Below, one piece after another: positions 25,986 to 35,072 of a DNA stretch of 64,000 nucleotides. The position numbers and the translations under genes were made by a program. The notes beneath the pieces were generated by a model that searched no databases, was not told where the DNA came from, and saw only the letters and a list, made by a program, of their open reading frames with translations. The DNA is from Rosistilla oblonga (GTDB lineage: Bacteria; Planctomycetota; Planctomycetia; Pirellulales; Pirellulaceae), in NCBI RefSeq assembly GCF_007751715.1, contig NZ_CP036292.1, positions 806,001 to 870,000 of the forward strand. Direction: 5' to 3'. Positions within the stretch are counted from its first letter, which is position 1, and each line of letters begins with the position of its first letter.

Positions 25986-27773
25986 TTGTTACGTTCGCAC
26001 ACATGCGGCCAGCTTCGGTCGCAGGATATTGACACTGAAGTCACACTTTGCGGTTGGGTTGAAAGCACGCGGGACCACGGCGGTGCGGTCTTTATCGATC
26101 TCCGCGATCGCTACGGAATCACCCAGGTAGTTGTTGGCCCCGAGTGCGGTCAGGAAGCTGTCGACGCCGCCGGTCGGTTGGCGAATGAGTCGGTGATCAA
26201 GGTCGTCGGGACCGTCGCGGCGCGATTGGAAGGGAAGCACAACGATAAGCTGGCGACCGGCGATATCGAGCTGCGGACCAAGGATTTGGAACTGCTGAAC
26301 AGCTGCCAACAGGCCCCGTTTGTTCCGTCGCAGCAAGATCTGCCGGGCGAAGATCTGCGACTGAAGCATCGTTATTTGGATCTCCGTCGCACCAAGATGC
26401 TCGACACGATGGTCCTTCGCAGCCGGATCATCAAGCTGATGCGCGACTATTTCGCCGATCGCGACTTCATCGACGTCGAGACGCCGATCCTGGGCCGCAG
26501 CACTCCCGAAGGTGCTCGCGATTACCTGGTTCCCAGCCGCGTTCATCCCGGCGAATTCTATGCGCTGCCGCAATCGCCTCAGCTGTACAAGCAGATCTTG
26601 ATGGTCGCCGGTTTCGACCGCTACGTGCAGGTCGCCAAATGTTTCCGCGACGAAGATCTTCGCGCCGATCGCCAGCCGGAGTTCACGCAGTTGGACCTCG
26701 AGATGTCGTTTGTCGACATGGACGATGTGATCGGGATGATCGATGGTCTGGTCGGCGTGGTCGCCAAGGATGTGTTGGGGATCGACGCACCCGCCAAGTT
26801 GCCACGGATGACGTGGGACGAAGCGATGACCAAATACGGAACCGACGCTCCCGACCTGCGGTTTGGGATGGAGATCGTCGACATCAGCGATATCGCAGCG
26901 AATGTGGAGTTCCGCGTCTTCCGCGGTGCCGTCGACGCCGGCGGCAAGGTCCGCGGCATGAACGCCAAGGGAGCCGCGTCGAAATATTCGCGGCGTCAGA
27001 TCGATGAACTGACCGAATACGTCAAGCAGGACTTTGGGGCCAAGGGCTTGGCTTGGTTCCGCGTCGAAGAGGACGGATCGCTCTGGTCGCCGATCAGCAA
27101 GAATCTGGAAGCGGAGCAATTGCAGGCGATCGGCCAGCGGTTGGAAGCCGAACCGGGCGACTTGTTGCTGTTCCTTGCCGATTCGTGGGAGGTGACCTGC
27201 CGCGGTTTGGCCGGTTTGCGAAAGCGATTGGGTGCGGAACTGAAGCTGTACGATCCCAAGGCGATGAGTTTTTCGTGGGTGATCGAGTTCCCGATGTTCG
27301 AACACGATGCCGAAGAGGACCGTTGGGTCGCGATGCATCATCCGTTCACCGCACCGCGGACCGCCGATTTGCCGAAGCTGAAAGAAGATCCGGCCGCTTG
27401 CCGAGCGATCGCTTACGATCTGATCATCAACGGCAGCGAAGCTGGCGGCGGCACGATCCGGATCCACGATTCGGGAATCCAACAACAGGTCTTCGATCTG
27501 CTGGGGATTTCGCCTGAACTGGCGAAGGAGCGATTTGGGTTCCTGTTGGACGCGCTGCGTCTGGGAGCGCCACCGCACGGCGGGATCGCGTTGGGAATCG
27601 ATCGCTGGGTGATGTTGTTCGCCAATCTGGACAGCATCCGCGACTGCATCGCGTTCCCGAAAACGCAGAAGGCGTCCGATATGATGACCGAAGCGCCAAG
27701 CGAAGTCGACAAGAAGCAGCTGGAAGAGCTGTACTTGCGAACGACTCCGCCAGCCAGCAAGCAGCAAGCTTAA
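25986..27773 (+). CDS. aspS: Aspartate-tRNA ligase
   Basis: The 595-residue enzyme matches the bacterial-type AspRS (about 590 residues) with a GAD insertion. The OB-fold anticodon-binding domain comes first (CGWVESTRDHGGAVFIDLRDRYG), then class II motifs: motif 2 FRDEDLRADRQPEFTQLD and motif 3 GIALGIDRWVMLF. The start is a TTG at 25986 giving MLRSHTCGQL, the conserved N-terminus, with an AAAGG ribosome site 8 nt upstream; no ATG fits. The gene ends in a 4-bp tail-to-tail overlap with the secreted-protein gene on the other strand. Whether it also charges tRNA-Asn is not decidable here. Confidence 0.96.
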   Translation: MLRSHTCGQLRSQDIDTEVTLCGWVESTRDHGGAVFIDLRDRYGITQVVVGPECGQEAVDAAGRLANESVIKVVGTVAARLEGKHNDKLATGDIELRTKDLELLNSCQQAPFVPSQQDLPGEDLRLKHRYLDLRRTKMLDTMVLRSRIIKLMRDYFADRDFIDVETPILGRSTPEGARDYLVPSRVHPGEFYALPQSPQLYKQILMVAGFDRYVQVAKCFRDEDLRADRQPEFTQLDLEMSFVDMDDVIGMIDGLVGVVAKDVLGIDAPAKLPRMTWDEAMTKYGTDAPDLRFGMEIVDISDIAANVEFRVFRGAVDAGGKVRGMNAKGAASKYSRRQIDELTEYVKQDFGAKGLAWFRVEEDGSLWSPISKNLEAEQLQAIGQRLEAEPGDLLLFLADSWEVTCRGLAGLRKRLGAELKLYDPKAMSFSWVIEFPMFEHDAEEDRWVAMHHPFTAPRTADLPKLKEDPAACRAIAYDLIINGSEAGGGTIRIHDSGIQQQVFDLLGISPELAKERFGFLLDALRLGAPPHGGIALGIDRWVMLFANLDSIRDCIAFPKTQKASDMMTEAPSEVDKKQLEELYLRTTPPASKQQA

Positions 27774-28321
27774 GGCTGCATTTGACGGCGGGCCAGCAGA
27801 TGACGCTGCTGGCCGAAGCGGTCATATTCCAGCTGAGCGATCGCGGCGAGATCGCTCGGCAATTCGCCGATCGCACGGCGGTAATAATAATCGGCTGCCT
27901 TGAGGTGGCCTTCTTGCACGCATCGCCGGGCGTCGCGGACCAGCTGTTTCGCTGCCTCGACCGGATCGATCGGTTTCGGCGGGACAACCTTGGCCGCTTC
28001 TTTGGCCTTCTGTTGCCGCAGGAATTCCGCCGGTTCGGCGCCTAGCAATTGGCGATCCATCTCGGCCAAGTCGATGATCTGAACGTGGGCGCTCATCGTT
28101 CCGCGAGAGATTGAGCGGCCTGTCGATCGCGATCCCCAGCCCGGATTGCGGCTGCTTTCAGCCGACCGGCCGATGCTGCCCAGGTGAGCCGATCCGCCAT
28201 CGGGAACCAAGACCGAGCCCGAATACTGAAACGTGCCGAACGTCGGCAGCATCACGACCTGCGCGGGGCAGGCGTTGGCGGCGATCATCGTCACGACGGC
28301 GGTCAGGATCAAGATCCGCAT
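27770..28321 (-). CDS. Secreted protein of unknown function with VPDGG motif
   Basis: A 183-residue protein with a signal peptide (residues 1-20, ending PAQ). Residues 28-50 contain SGSVLVPDGGSAHLGSI, resembling the VPDGGTVLLGG loop found in secretin-like and many planctomycete exported proteins. The C-terminal half is helical and charged (AAKQLVRDARRCVQEGHLKAAD), TPR-like in composition, followed by a second such stretch. No enzyme motif is visible. It follows the prenyltransferase-repeat gene on the same strand with a 26-bp gap, so the two are likely co-transcribed. Confidence 0.72.
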   Translation of the reverse strand: MRILILTAVVTMIAANACPAQVVMLPTFGTFQYSGSVLVPDGGSAHLGSIGRSAESSRNPGWGSRSTGRSISRGTMSAHVQIIDLAEMDRQLLGAEPAEFLRQQKAKEAAKVVPPKPIDPVEAAKQLVRDARRCVQEGHLKAADYYYRRAIGELPSDLAAIAQLEYDRFGQQRHLLARRQMQP

Positions 28322-28347
28322 CGATCGGCTCCGTTGGTTCGCGAGGC

Positions 28348-30006
28348 TCAGCCCTCATCCAGGAAGATGTAAGACGGATTCGAAAGCAGATACCACTCTT
28401 TCCAAGCTTTGACGGCAGCTTCGACCTGTTTGGGCGTCGGGTCGTCGGGCAGGCCAAAGCCTTCGAAACGGCGGCTGACAAAACGCAAGCCGTTGCGGGC
28501 TTCGCGTTGCACCGTTTTGTCGGGGTCGGTCAGAGCGAAGATCAGCGTCGGCACGATGTCCATGTCGCTGCTCTGCCCCAGCATCCGAGCCGCCGCGCGG
28601 CGAGTCTTGTAGGGGCCGCCTTTGACCATTCGCTTCAGCCGCTTCAATTGGTCGGCTCGTTCCTGCGGATCTTTCGACAGGATCAGCGAATCGTAGATCG
28701 CTTTGTCGTCGACATCGTCGCCACCTTTTTCGAGCAAATCGAGCATTCCGCCAACGCTGCCGGCCTTGGGAGCGTCGATCAACTGGCCCCCCTTGGTCTG
28801 CATCCCCTTGGTGCTTTTGGGAAGCCCATACCCGCCCTGCATCGTTCCACTGCTCAATTCACCGATCGCGCGTCGCGTGCTGCGGATTAGGAAAAGAACG
28901 GCAAATGCTGTGTTTTCGTGCGTGGTCAACATGATTTGGTGACCCGCGGCTTTTGTCTTTTCGCCCCCCCAACCGCCGTTGGAGTCTTGCAACCGCTTGA
29001 GGTCTTCGACGCCCTGGTTGTACCAGACGGGTTCGTTTTCGTATTCGCCGACCGAGTTTTCGAGAAAGCTCATGAAGCGTTCGTGAGCGTAGGCGGCGTA
29101 GTAGTAATAAGGGTGCGGCCGCTTGGGAAAGTTCGAGAACTGAAATGGGACTTTGTTGTACAGTTGAACGGCGCGGCCGACGGAGGTGTTGATCATCGCC
29201 GCATTAAGCCGGCTGGCCTTGGCTGCCGTCTTTTCGGATTCGGGTTGGTGGATGCTGACTGCATCGGGGAGGCCATCGTCGCTCGATTTCTTTTTGCGAC
29301 GGGCGCGATCTTTGTAGAAGCCAAAAAAGTCGCCAGCGATCAACAAGCTGCCCGAAGCCGCCGAGGTTAACGACATCTGGGTCCGCGTTTGTTTCACGAG
29401 CCCGCCACCGCTGGGCAGGATGCCTCGATAGCCCCACATCCCGGTCGGGTCCTGGACTTGCATCAGGTACAACGCGACGCCTTCCATGACGCGCGGTGGA
29501 ACTTCGAAACCTGCTTTTTGCAGCGACCACATGCCGAGCACCGCATATTGGTTCTGCGAATTATCCCCTTCCTTTTCGTTGGGATACCCAAATCCGCCGT
29601 GCGGTTTCTGTTGAGCTAGAAAACGGCGGGCCATGCGTTTGATAGCCGCTTCGTGCTTGACGTGGTCGACATCCAGCAGCAGCAGCATCGCGAGCGAGCC
29701 GGCGTAGGTAAAGTAATGATCGACGGTGCGCGAATTCACTTGAGCATCGATATACTTTAATGCCTCGGCGACCCCAGCTTTCACTATCGGATCGGTGTGA
29801 TCGTGCTCGACCTTAAAGATCGAGTAGGCCATCAACAGCTTTGTCCCTACCGGATGGTGCGAATGCTCGGTGCTCGCGGTTCGCAAGTAGGCAACGCCGC
29901 GATCGACCATCTGCATGACCTCGGGGTGCTCGGGGGAATATCCCCGGCAAATCGATGCCGTTAGCATCCAAATCAGCAGGCAAGTCAGGGGCAGTTGACG
30001 ACGCAT
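28348..30006 (-). CDS. Secreted prenyltransferase/squalene-cyclase-repeat protein with HEAT-like C-terminus
   Basis: From the ATG at 30006 (seven codons inside the longest ORF) the product has 552 residues and a signal peptide (RRQLPLTCLLIWMLTASICRG). The body has alpha/alpha toroid repeats typical of squalene-hopene cyclase-like proteins, such as QKPHGGFGYPNEKEG, DPTGMWGYRGI and QDSNGGWGGEKT. The catalytic DXDD of true cyclases is not seen. The C-terminal 130 residues resemble HEAT repeats (TRRAAARMLGQSSDMDIVPTLIFAL). This pairing is common in planctomycete exported proteins and suggests a binding scaffold rather than a terpene enzyme. Confidence 0.78.
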   Translation of the reverse strand: MRRQLPLTCLLIWMLTASICRGYSPEHPEVMQMVDRGVAYLRTASTEHSHHPVGTKLLMAYSIFKVEHDHTDPIVKAGVAEALKYIDAQVNSRTVDHYFTYAGSLAMLLLLDVDHVKHEAAIKRMARRFLAQQKPHGGFGYPNEKEGDNSQNQYAVLGMWSLQKAGFEVPPRVMEGVALYLMQVQDPTGMWGYRGILPSGGGLVKQTRTQMSLTSAASGSLLIAGDFFGFYKDRARRKKKSSDDGLPDAVSIHQPESEKTAAKASRLNAAMINTSVGRAVQLYNKVPFQFSNFPKRPHPYYYYAAYAHERFMSFLENSVGEYENEPVWYNQGVEDLKRLQDSNGGWGGEKTKAAGHQIMLTTHENTAFAVLFLIRSTRRAIGELSSGTMQGGYGLPKSTKGMQTKGGQLIDAPKAGSVGGMLDLLEKGGDDVDDKAIYDSLILSKDPQERADQLKRLKRMVKGGPYKTRRAAARMLGQSSDMDIVPTLIFALTDPDKTVQREARNGLRFVSRRFEGFGLPDDPTPKQVEAAVKAWKEWYLLSNPSYIFLDEG

Positions 30007-30092
30007 ATTTAATCCCAGGTAGGCCAAGAAAAGCAGGCTTCAGCCTGTCGAAGTGGCATGAAGGCACCAGTCTATCATGCGGGGAAAGCAAG

Positions 30093-31124
30093 ATGAACCA
30101 CGAATCCTTATCCATCATACATACCATCGAAGTCCCCTGCCCATTGTGCGGGGCGGACGAATCTCGCCCGCTGCATGAGGTCGAGGACTTCACGTACGGG
30201 ATTCCTGGTCGCTATACGGTCGTCCGCTGCTGCGGTTGTCGGCACCTGTTTCTGAACCCTCGCCCCACCGATGCATCGCTGCTGGACTGTTATCCCCAGC
30301 ACTATGCACCCTACCACGGCGGGGACGATGCGGCCCCGGAATCGTCCGATGGCGAAAGCTCTGCGGCGGACGAGCCCAAGTCGCCGCTGCGGCGAGCGAT
30401 TGGAAGCATCCCCGGTTTGAAGCGGTTTCTGTTTTGGTTGGGGCAGGAAAACGCAACCTTTCTTCCGCCTTCGCCGGTCCCTGGTAGATCGCGGTTGCTG
30501 GAGATCGGCAGTGCCGACGGCAAGTTTCTGCTGGCGGCGCAGCAGGCGGGGTGGGTTGTCGATGGGGTCGAACCGAGTCGCGAGGCGGCGCAGCGATCGA
30601 TCGGCCAGGGCTTGGATGTGCAGTGCGGGATGTTTTCGGAGATGGAGGTCGCCGACGCCAGTCGCGATGCGGTCGTCTATTGGATGGTTTTGGAACATGT
30701 CACCGATCCGGCCGCGCTGCTGAAGGAATCGCTGCGGGTTCTGACTCCTGGCGGGCTGCTAGCACTGAGCGTTCCGAACGCCGGCGCGATCGAGCGTCAC
30801 GTCTTCGGGCGTTATTGGTTGGGGTACGACGCGCCGCGGCATCTACAAAATTTTACCGCCAGCCAGCTCAAGCGACTGCTGCGAGAGTTCGGTTTCGAGG
30901 ATCCAAAGATCATCCATCAACCGAACACACGGTATTGGTACGGCAGCGTGTCGGCGTGGGGCGGCAAGTATTTCCCCAGCCATCGCTGGCCGCAGCGTTG
31001 GATGGACTACTTCACCACCGAACCGCCAGCGTGGATGCGGTGGCCGCTGCTGTTACCAGGCAAGCTGATCGCGATGCTGGGCTGTTCGGGGCGAATCACC
31101 GTCGTGGCGCGCAAGCCGAAATAG
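30093..31124 (+). CDS. Class I SAM-dependent methyltransferase with N-terminal Cys cluster
   Basis: The 343-residue product starts at the ATG at 30093, after a GGGGAAAG ribosome site. Residues about 12-45 carry CPLCG and CCGCRHLF, a zinc-ribbon-like lead domain. SAM motif I is LLEIGSADGKFLLA (residues about 133-146), followed by VEPSREAA and VYWMVLEHVTDPAALLKE, typical of the Methyltransf_23 group. Such enzymes often sit in surface-polysaccharide gene groups, and glycosyltransferase, epimerase and flippase genes follow. The substrate is unknown. Confidence 0.87.
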   Translation: MNHESLSIIHTIEVPCPLCGADESRPLHEVEDFTYGIPGRYTVVRCCGCRHLFLNPRPTDASLLDCYPQHYAPYHGGDDAAPESSDGESSAADEPKSPLRRAIGSIPGLKRFLFWLGQENATFLPPSPVPGRSRLLEIGSADGKFLLAAQQAGWVVDGVEPSREAAQRSIGQGLDVQCGMFSEMEVADASRDAVVYWMVLEHVTDPAALLKESLRVLTPGGLLALSVPNAGAIERHVFGRYWLGYDAPRHLQNFTASQLKRLLREFGFEDPKIIHQPNTRYWYGSVSAWGGKYFPSHRWPQRWMDYFTTEPPAWMRWPLLLPGKLIAMLGCSGRITVVARKPK

Positions 31125-31147
31125 AGTCGGCTGTTTAAGTCGGTTTT

Positions 31148-32191
31148 CTACTGAGTTGCCGCGCCGGTCAGGATTGCTTCCAAGCGACGCCAGTTTCCTT
31201 CGATGCTGTATTTCTGTTCGACGAGAGCTCGGCCGGCGGTTCCCAGTTGCTGGCGCAGTTGGATGTCACCGATCAATTCTTCGAGAGCGGCTTGCCACTG
31301 GGCGTCGTTGCTGGCGGCGCGACCGACGGCGTTTCCCGCCATGATCTCGTCGTTCACTCCCACCGGCGCGGCGATCCCCGGAATCCCAACGGCGAGATAT
31401 TGGATCAGTTTCAAGCCGCACTTGTATTTCATCCACGGTTCTTCGGACGACAGCGGCATGATCCCGATGTCCATGTCGCGAATCATCTCGACCTCGGTCC
31501 GCGGGTCCCATTTGCGAAAGCGGACGTCGACGCCGGCCAGATTGACTTCCCCGAGTCGTTCGTCCGATGGTGCGACGACCACCAATTGCAGCGGGATCTT
31601 TCGGGCGACAGTCCGCAGCGCCGGGGCTGCCTCTTGCAAGAACGGAACGTTATGTGTCGTGCCGATCCAGCCGATCTGAGGCGTCGTTGCGCGTTGGGCT
31701 GTGGCGGGGCGGAGCGGATAATCGGCAAGCCGAACGCAAGTTGGAATTTGTTCGATCTGGGGAGTTCGCGAGGCGAGATAGTCTGCCAGCCAGCGATTGC
31801 CCGCGATCGCGACGTCGCACATCTTGGCGACTCGATCGAACTTCGCTTCGTGCCGCAGGAAGACTCCGTCGTCGAGATCCAGCACCAAACGCTGCGTCGC
31901 TTTGCGGAGTTTGGCTTCGATGTCCGAGGAGTCGTCGTCGAAGACCTCCCGTTCGATCACGATCGCATCGTAATTGCGGCGACTGGCCAGCAGGCAATGC
32001 CAGTGGCGGACGGTTCGTTTCAGCCTTTGGCTCAACCGCCAACCGATCGCGCGGAAGTGGTCGTACTTTTGCGGAAAGCTGTAAGCGACGTCGCAGCGAT
32101 GTCCAGCCGACTCCAACAATGGCAGATAGGGTAAGATTCGGAAACGCGTCGACGGGACATCGCGTCCCGATACGACGAACAAAAAACGCAT
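31148..32191 (-). CDS. Glycosyltransferase, probably GT4-like
   Basis: From the ATG at 32191 (AAGGGA ribosome site 9 nt upstream) the protein has 347 residues. The longest ORF extends 245 codons further upstream across the start of the divergent epimerase gene, and that extension is rejected. Features are an N-terminal Rossmann-like GRDVPSTRFRILPYLP, LVLDLDDGVF, a middle PQIGWIGTTHN that opens the C-terminal domain, and a donor-binding part KYKCGLKLIQYLAVGIPGI that resembles the EX7E region of GT4 enzymes. The sugar is unknown. Its position between methyltransferase and epimerase suggests surface-glycan synthesis. Confidence 0.82.
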   Translation of the reverse strand: MRFLFVVSGRDVPSTRFRILPYLPLLESAGHRCDVAYSFPQKYDHFRAIGWRLSQRLKRTVRHWHCLLASRRNYDAIVIEREVFDDDSSDIEAKLRKATQRLVLDLDDGVFLRHEAKFDRVAKMCDVAIAGNRWLADYLASRTPQIEQIPTCVRLADYPLRPATAQRATTPQIGWIGTTHNVPFLQEAAPALRTVARKIPLQLVVVAPSDERLGEVNLAGVDVRFRKWDPRTEVEMIRDMDIGIMPLSSEEPWMKYKCGLKLIQYLAVGIPGIAAPVGVNDEIMAGNAVGRAASNDAQWQAALEELIGDIQLRQQLGTAGRALVEQKYSIEGNWRRLEAILTGAATQ

Positions 32192-32231
32192 GGAGTATCC
32201 CTTGCTGGCGGTGCCATTTACGCTCGAACTA

Positions 32232-32259
32232 TTGTGCATTCCAGGGCGTAATCTACACT
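32232..32259 (+). promoter_or_regulatory. Candidate promoter upstream of the epimerase gene
   Basis: TTGTGC and TACACT are separated by 16 nt, within the 114-bp divergent gap. The transcript would begin near 32266, 40 nt before the epimerase ATG. The match is partial. Confidence 0.35.
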
Positions 32260-32305
32260 GCATCATCGACGATTCAAACCATTCGACAGCGAGCCCGAAG
32301 CGAAT

Positions 32306-33310
32306 ATGCGAGCCATCATCACAGGAATTGCAGGTTTCATCGGCTCTCATGTGGCCACCGAAATGCTCCAGTTGGGCTGGGACGTGACCGGCATCGACGA
32401 TCTCAGCGGCGGGTTTGCGGCCAACGTCCCCGAGGGTGCACGGTTTGTTCAACGCGATTGTTGCTGCGACCTGGACGATCTGTTTGGCGAGGTGAAACCC
32501 GATGTTGTGGTCCATCTGGCTGCTTATGCCGCCGAGGGTTTGAGCCACCATGTGCCGAACTTCAACTACATGAACAATTTGGTCGGGACGTCGAACGTTT
32601 TGTCGGCGGCGTCGCGATTTGGGGCTCGCCATTTCGTCTTCACGTCGTCGATCGCTGCGTATGGGCATCCGGCGACCGACAGCCCGCTGACTGAAGCGAC
32701 TGCCTGTCATCCCTGCGATCCCTACGGCATTGCGAAACTGGCGTGCGAGCAACACATTGCTGCTTTCCGCGACTACTACGGTGGTCCCGACTTCACGATT
32801 TTTCGTCCCCACAATGTGTTTGGCCCCCAGCAGAACATCTCGGATCCCTATCGCAACGTGATGGGAATCTTCTTTCGTTGCGCCAAGCAGGGCCTGCCTT
32901 TTCCCGTCTTCGGTGACGGTTCTCAATCACGCAGCTTTTCTTACGTCGATGTCGTTGCGAAATGTATCGCCCAGTCGCCGGGCAACGCAGCGGCCAAGAA
33001 CCAGGTCTTTAACGTCGGCGGTGATCGCGCGATGTCGATCAACGAATTAGTCGATGCGGTGGCCAAAGCCGCGGGCGTGACGGCGACTATCGATTACCTG
33101 CCGGCTCGCAAAGAGGTCCTGCACGCGCACGCAGACCATGCCAAAGCGAGAGCCGCGTTTCCGGATGTCTACCGCGATGCGATCGATTTCGAAGTCGGAT
33201 TGAAGAAGATGGCTGCGTTTGTCAATCAGATGGATGTGCCGGCACCAACGCCCTGCCCTGCTCCGATCGAGATAGTTCAACAGTTGCCACCGTCGTGGAA
33301 AAATGTTTAA
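32306..33310 (+). CDS. NAD-dependent epimerase/dehydratase (UDP-glucose 4-epimerase-like)
   Basis: A 334-residue extended short-chain dehydrogenase. The NAD motif is GIAGFIGSH (residues 7-15), the catalytic tail is Ser/Tyr/Lys with TSSIAAYG and YGIAKLACE, and the nucleotide-sugar binding part RPHNVFGPQQNISDPYRNV is typical of GalE-like enzymes. The end overlaps the flippase gene by 8 bp, so the two are translationally coupled. The sugar changed cannot be named with certainty. Confidence 0.92.
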   Translation: MRAIITGIAGFIGSHVATEMLQLGWDVTGIDDLSGGFAANVPEGARFVQRDCCCDLDDLFGEVKPDVVVHLAAYAAEGLSHHVPNFNYMNNLVGTSNVLSAASRFGARHFVFTSSIAAYGHPATDSPLTEATACHPCDPYGIAKLACEQHIAAFRDYYGGPDFTIFRPHNVFGPQQNISDPYRNVMGIFFRCAKQGLPFPVFGDGSQSRSFSYVDVVAKCIAQSPGNAAAKNQVFNVGGDRAMSINELVDAVAKAAGVTATIDYLPARKEVLHAHADHAKARAAFPDVYRDAIDFEVGLKKMAAFVNQMDVPAPTPCPAPIEIVQQLPPSWKNV

Positions 33311-34655
33311 CCAACTGCGAGGCATCGTCGAGCGTTTGCAGATCGATCGTTCGCTTGCGTATGTGCTGGCGTCGCGGATCTGGCAAGGGCTTTCGGGACC
33401 GATCACGATCCTGTTTGTCGTCAGTTTCTTGAGTCGCGATCAGCAGGGCGTCTATTACGGTGTCTTCAGCTTTGTCGCGATCCAGGCTTTTTTTGAGCTG
33501 GGGTTGTTGAACATCCTGGTTGGTTACGCGGGACACGAAGCGGCCGGTTTGGAGAGCGAGGCCGATGAGGAGCGGCGCGAGCAGGCGGCGCGAAGGATGA
33601 GTGAATTGATTCGCGCATCAAACGTCTGGTTTGCGATCGCGAGCCTGTTGTTTGCGATCGTCGCGCTGGCGTTTGGATGGTACACGTTGGCGAAAACCGA
33701 ATTGGATTCGCCGGTCGCTTGGCAGTTGCCGTTTGCGATCGTGGTCCCCTGCGCTGCGCTGACCGTCTACTTTGCTCCCCGGATGGCGATCCTCGAAGGG
33801 GCGGGGTTCCGCGAGTCGATCTATCGCTATCGCTTTTTCCAAGCCGTCAGCGGGAGCCTGGCGGTTTGGATTTCGTTGGCCTTGGGGGCGGGGATCTGGT
33901 GTCTGGTGGCGGCGACCGCAACTCAAACGCTGTGGGCGTGGTACATCAGCCGCTTTCGGTTTCGCGATTTCTTTGACCGCTTCACGTCGCTGGTCCAGAC
34001 GGCCACCGATTTTTCATGGGCTCGCGACGTGGTTCCGGCGCAGTGGCGGATGGCTTTGATCAGCCTTCTGCATCACGTGACGTCGCAGTGCTTCACGATC
34101 ATCGTGCTGTTGTTTCACCAGAACGCGGCCGACGCCGGGAGGTTGGGGATGACGTTGACCGTGACTGGCGCGATCCAGATGCTCGCCTTGGCGTGGGTGC
34201 AAACCAAATATCCCGTCGCCGCTGCTCTGCATGGTTCGGGAGAGCGTGAAGCGGCAGGAACAATGTGGCGTCGGACCGCTGCGATTTCGACATCGATCCT
34301 GATCGCTGGGTTTGCCGTCTTCATCTTGTTGGTCGTTGTGCTGCCCGCCATCGATCGACGTTTCGAGGCTCGCTTCATCTTGCCGTCGCAGATCGCGATC
34401 CTGGGCGTTGGGTGTTTGGCGAGCCATCTGCTTGCGGTGCAAGGCTTCTACGTGCTGGCGCGGCGAATCGATCCGCTGTTGATCACCGTCCCTGGACTGG
34501 TGTTAGCTGCCGCGGCTGTGTGGGCGGCGGGCTATGTTTATTCGATTCAAGGGATCGTTGTCGCCTATGCGATCTGCATCACGCTAGTCGTGCTGCCGAT
34601 GCATACTTGGGCGTACCTTACGCTCCGCAGCGATGACGATTCGGTGCGCGCATAA
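33303..34655 (+). CDS. Polysaccharide flippase-like integral membrane protein
   Basis: The 450-residue protein has about 12 hydrophobic segments, matching the Wzx/MATE-type (MOP superfamily) flippases that move lipid-linked oligosaccharides to the outer face of the inner membrane. A conserved N-terminal block LAYVLASRIWQGLSGPITILFVVSFLS starts helix 1. It is coupled to the epimerase by an overlap. The family is highly diverged, so the function rests on topology and on the neighbouring glycan genes. Confidence 0.75.
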   Translation: MFNQLRGIVERLQIDRSLAYVLASRIWQGLSGPITILFVVSFLSRDQQGVYYGVFSFVAIQAFFELGLLNILVGYAGHEAAGLESEADEERREQAARRMSELIRASNVWFAIASLLFAIVALAFGWYTLAKTELDSPVAWQLPFAIVVPCAALTVYFAPRMAILEGAGFRESIYRYRFFQAVSGSLAVWISLALGAGIWCLVAATATQTLWAWYISRFRFRDFFDRFTSLVQTATDFSWARDVVPAQWRMALISLLHHVTSQCFTIIVLLFHQNAADAGRLGMTLTVTGAIQMLALAWVQTKYPVAAALHGSGEREAAGTMWRRTAAISTSILIAGFAVFILLVVVLPAIDRRFEARFILPSQIAILGVGCLASHLLAVQGFYVLARRIDPLLITVPGLVLAAAAVWAAGYVYSIQGIVVAYAICITLVVLPMHTWAYLTLRSDDDSVRA

Positions 34656-35072
34656 AAAAAGAGAGACCCCGGCCACAAATGACTTTCGCCGCACGCGACG
34701 CTTGCCATTTATTGAGTCTCTCCTGAACGCTTTTTTATGCTCGTTTAAAATTTGGTCAATAGTGATCGCGAAAAAATTTACTGCCGCCGCTGCGCGTTCG
34801 ACTCGCGCGATCGCAACCCTTTCGCTGTTGCGACTGCAGGGTGGTTGTGATTGTTTGTTCCGCCGCAACGTGCGGCGGTTGTGGCGCGTCGCTCGAGAAC
34901 CTCGATTCGGTGTTGATGCCAACGCCACGCTGCGGCCTCTTGCGGTCGCTAGCGTCGACTTGCCAACAATCACTCTTGGCGTGTCCGATCTGACGCAGAA
35001 TCTTCACGAATTGTGGCGATCTTTTTGCGATCGCGCTTGCCATTTTTAGGCCCTGCTGCGCACGATAGGTAA
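34656..35072. other. Intergenic region with an imperfect inverted repeat
   Basis: Outer arms GCATAAAAAA (34650-34659) and TTTTTTATGC (34731-34740) and inner arms GAGAGAC (34661-34667) and GTCTCTC (34716-34722) form a long imperfect hairpin overlapping the flippase stop, possibly a bidirectional terminator. A second hairpin CCGCCGCA-ACG-TGCGGCGG is at 34860-34878. The rest, up to the DUF6513 gene, shows no reading frame that I can support. A small RNA is possible but unsupported. Confidence 0.45.

Noticed and set aside
25989-27767. 592-codon minus-strand frame opposite aspS
   Set aside because: Long antisense frames are expected in this GC- and GATCG-rich DNA; the aspS motifs on the plus strand settle the matter.
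28348-30006. A true squalene-hopene or terpene cyclase
   Set aside because: The toroid repeats are present, but no DXDD acid motif is seen and the protein is exported with a HEAT-like end.
32192-32926. Upstream extension of the glycosyltransferase frame by 245 codons
   Set aside because: It covers the start of the divergent epimerase gene; the ATG at 32191 has a ribosome site and begins the family fold.
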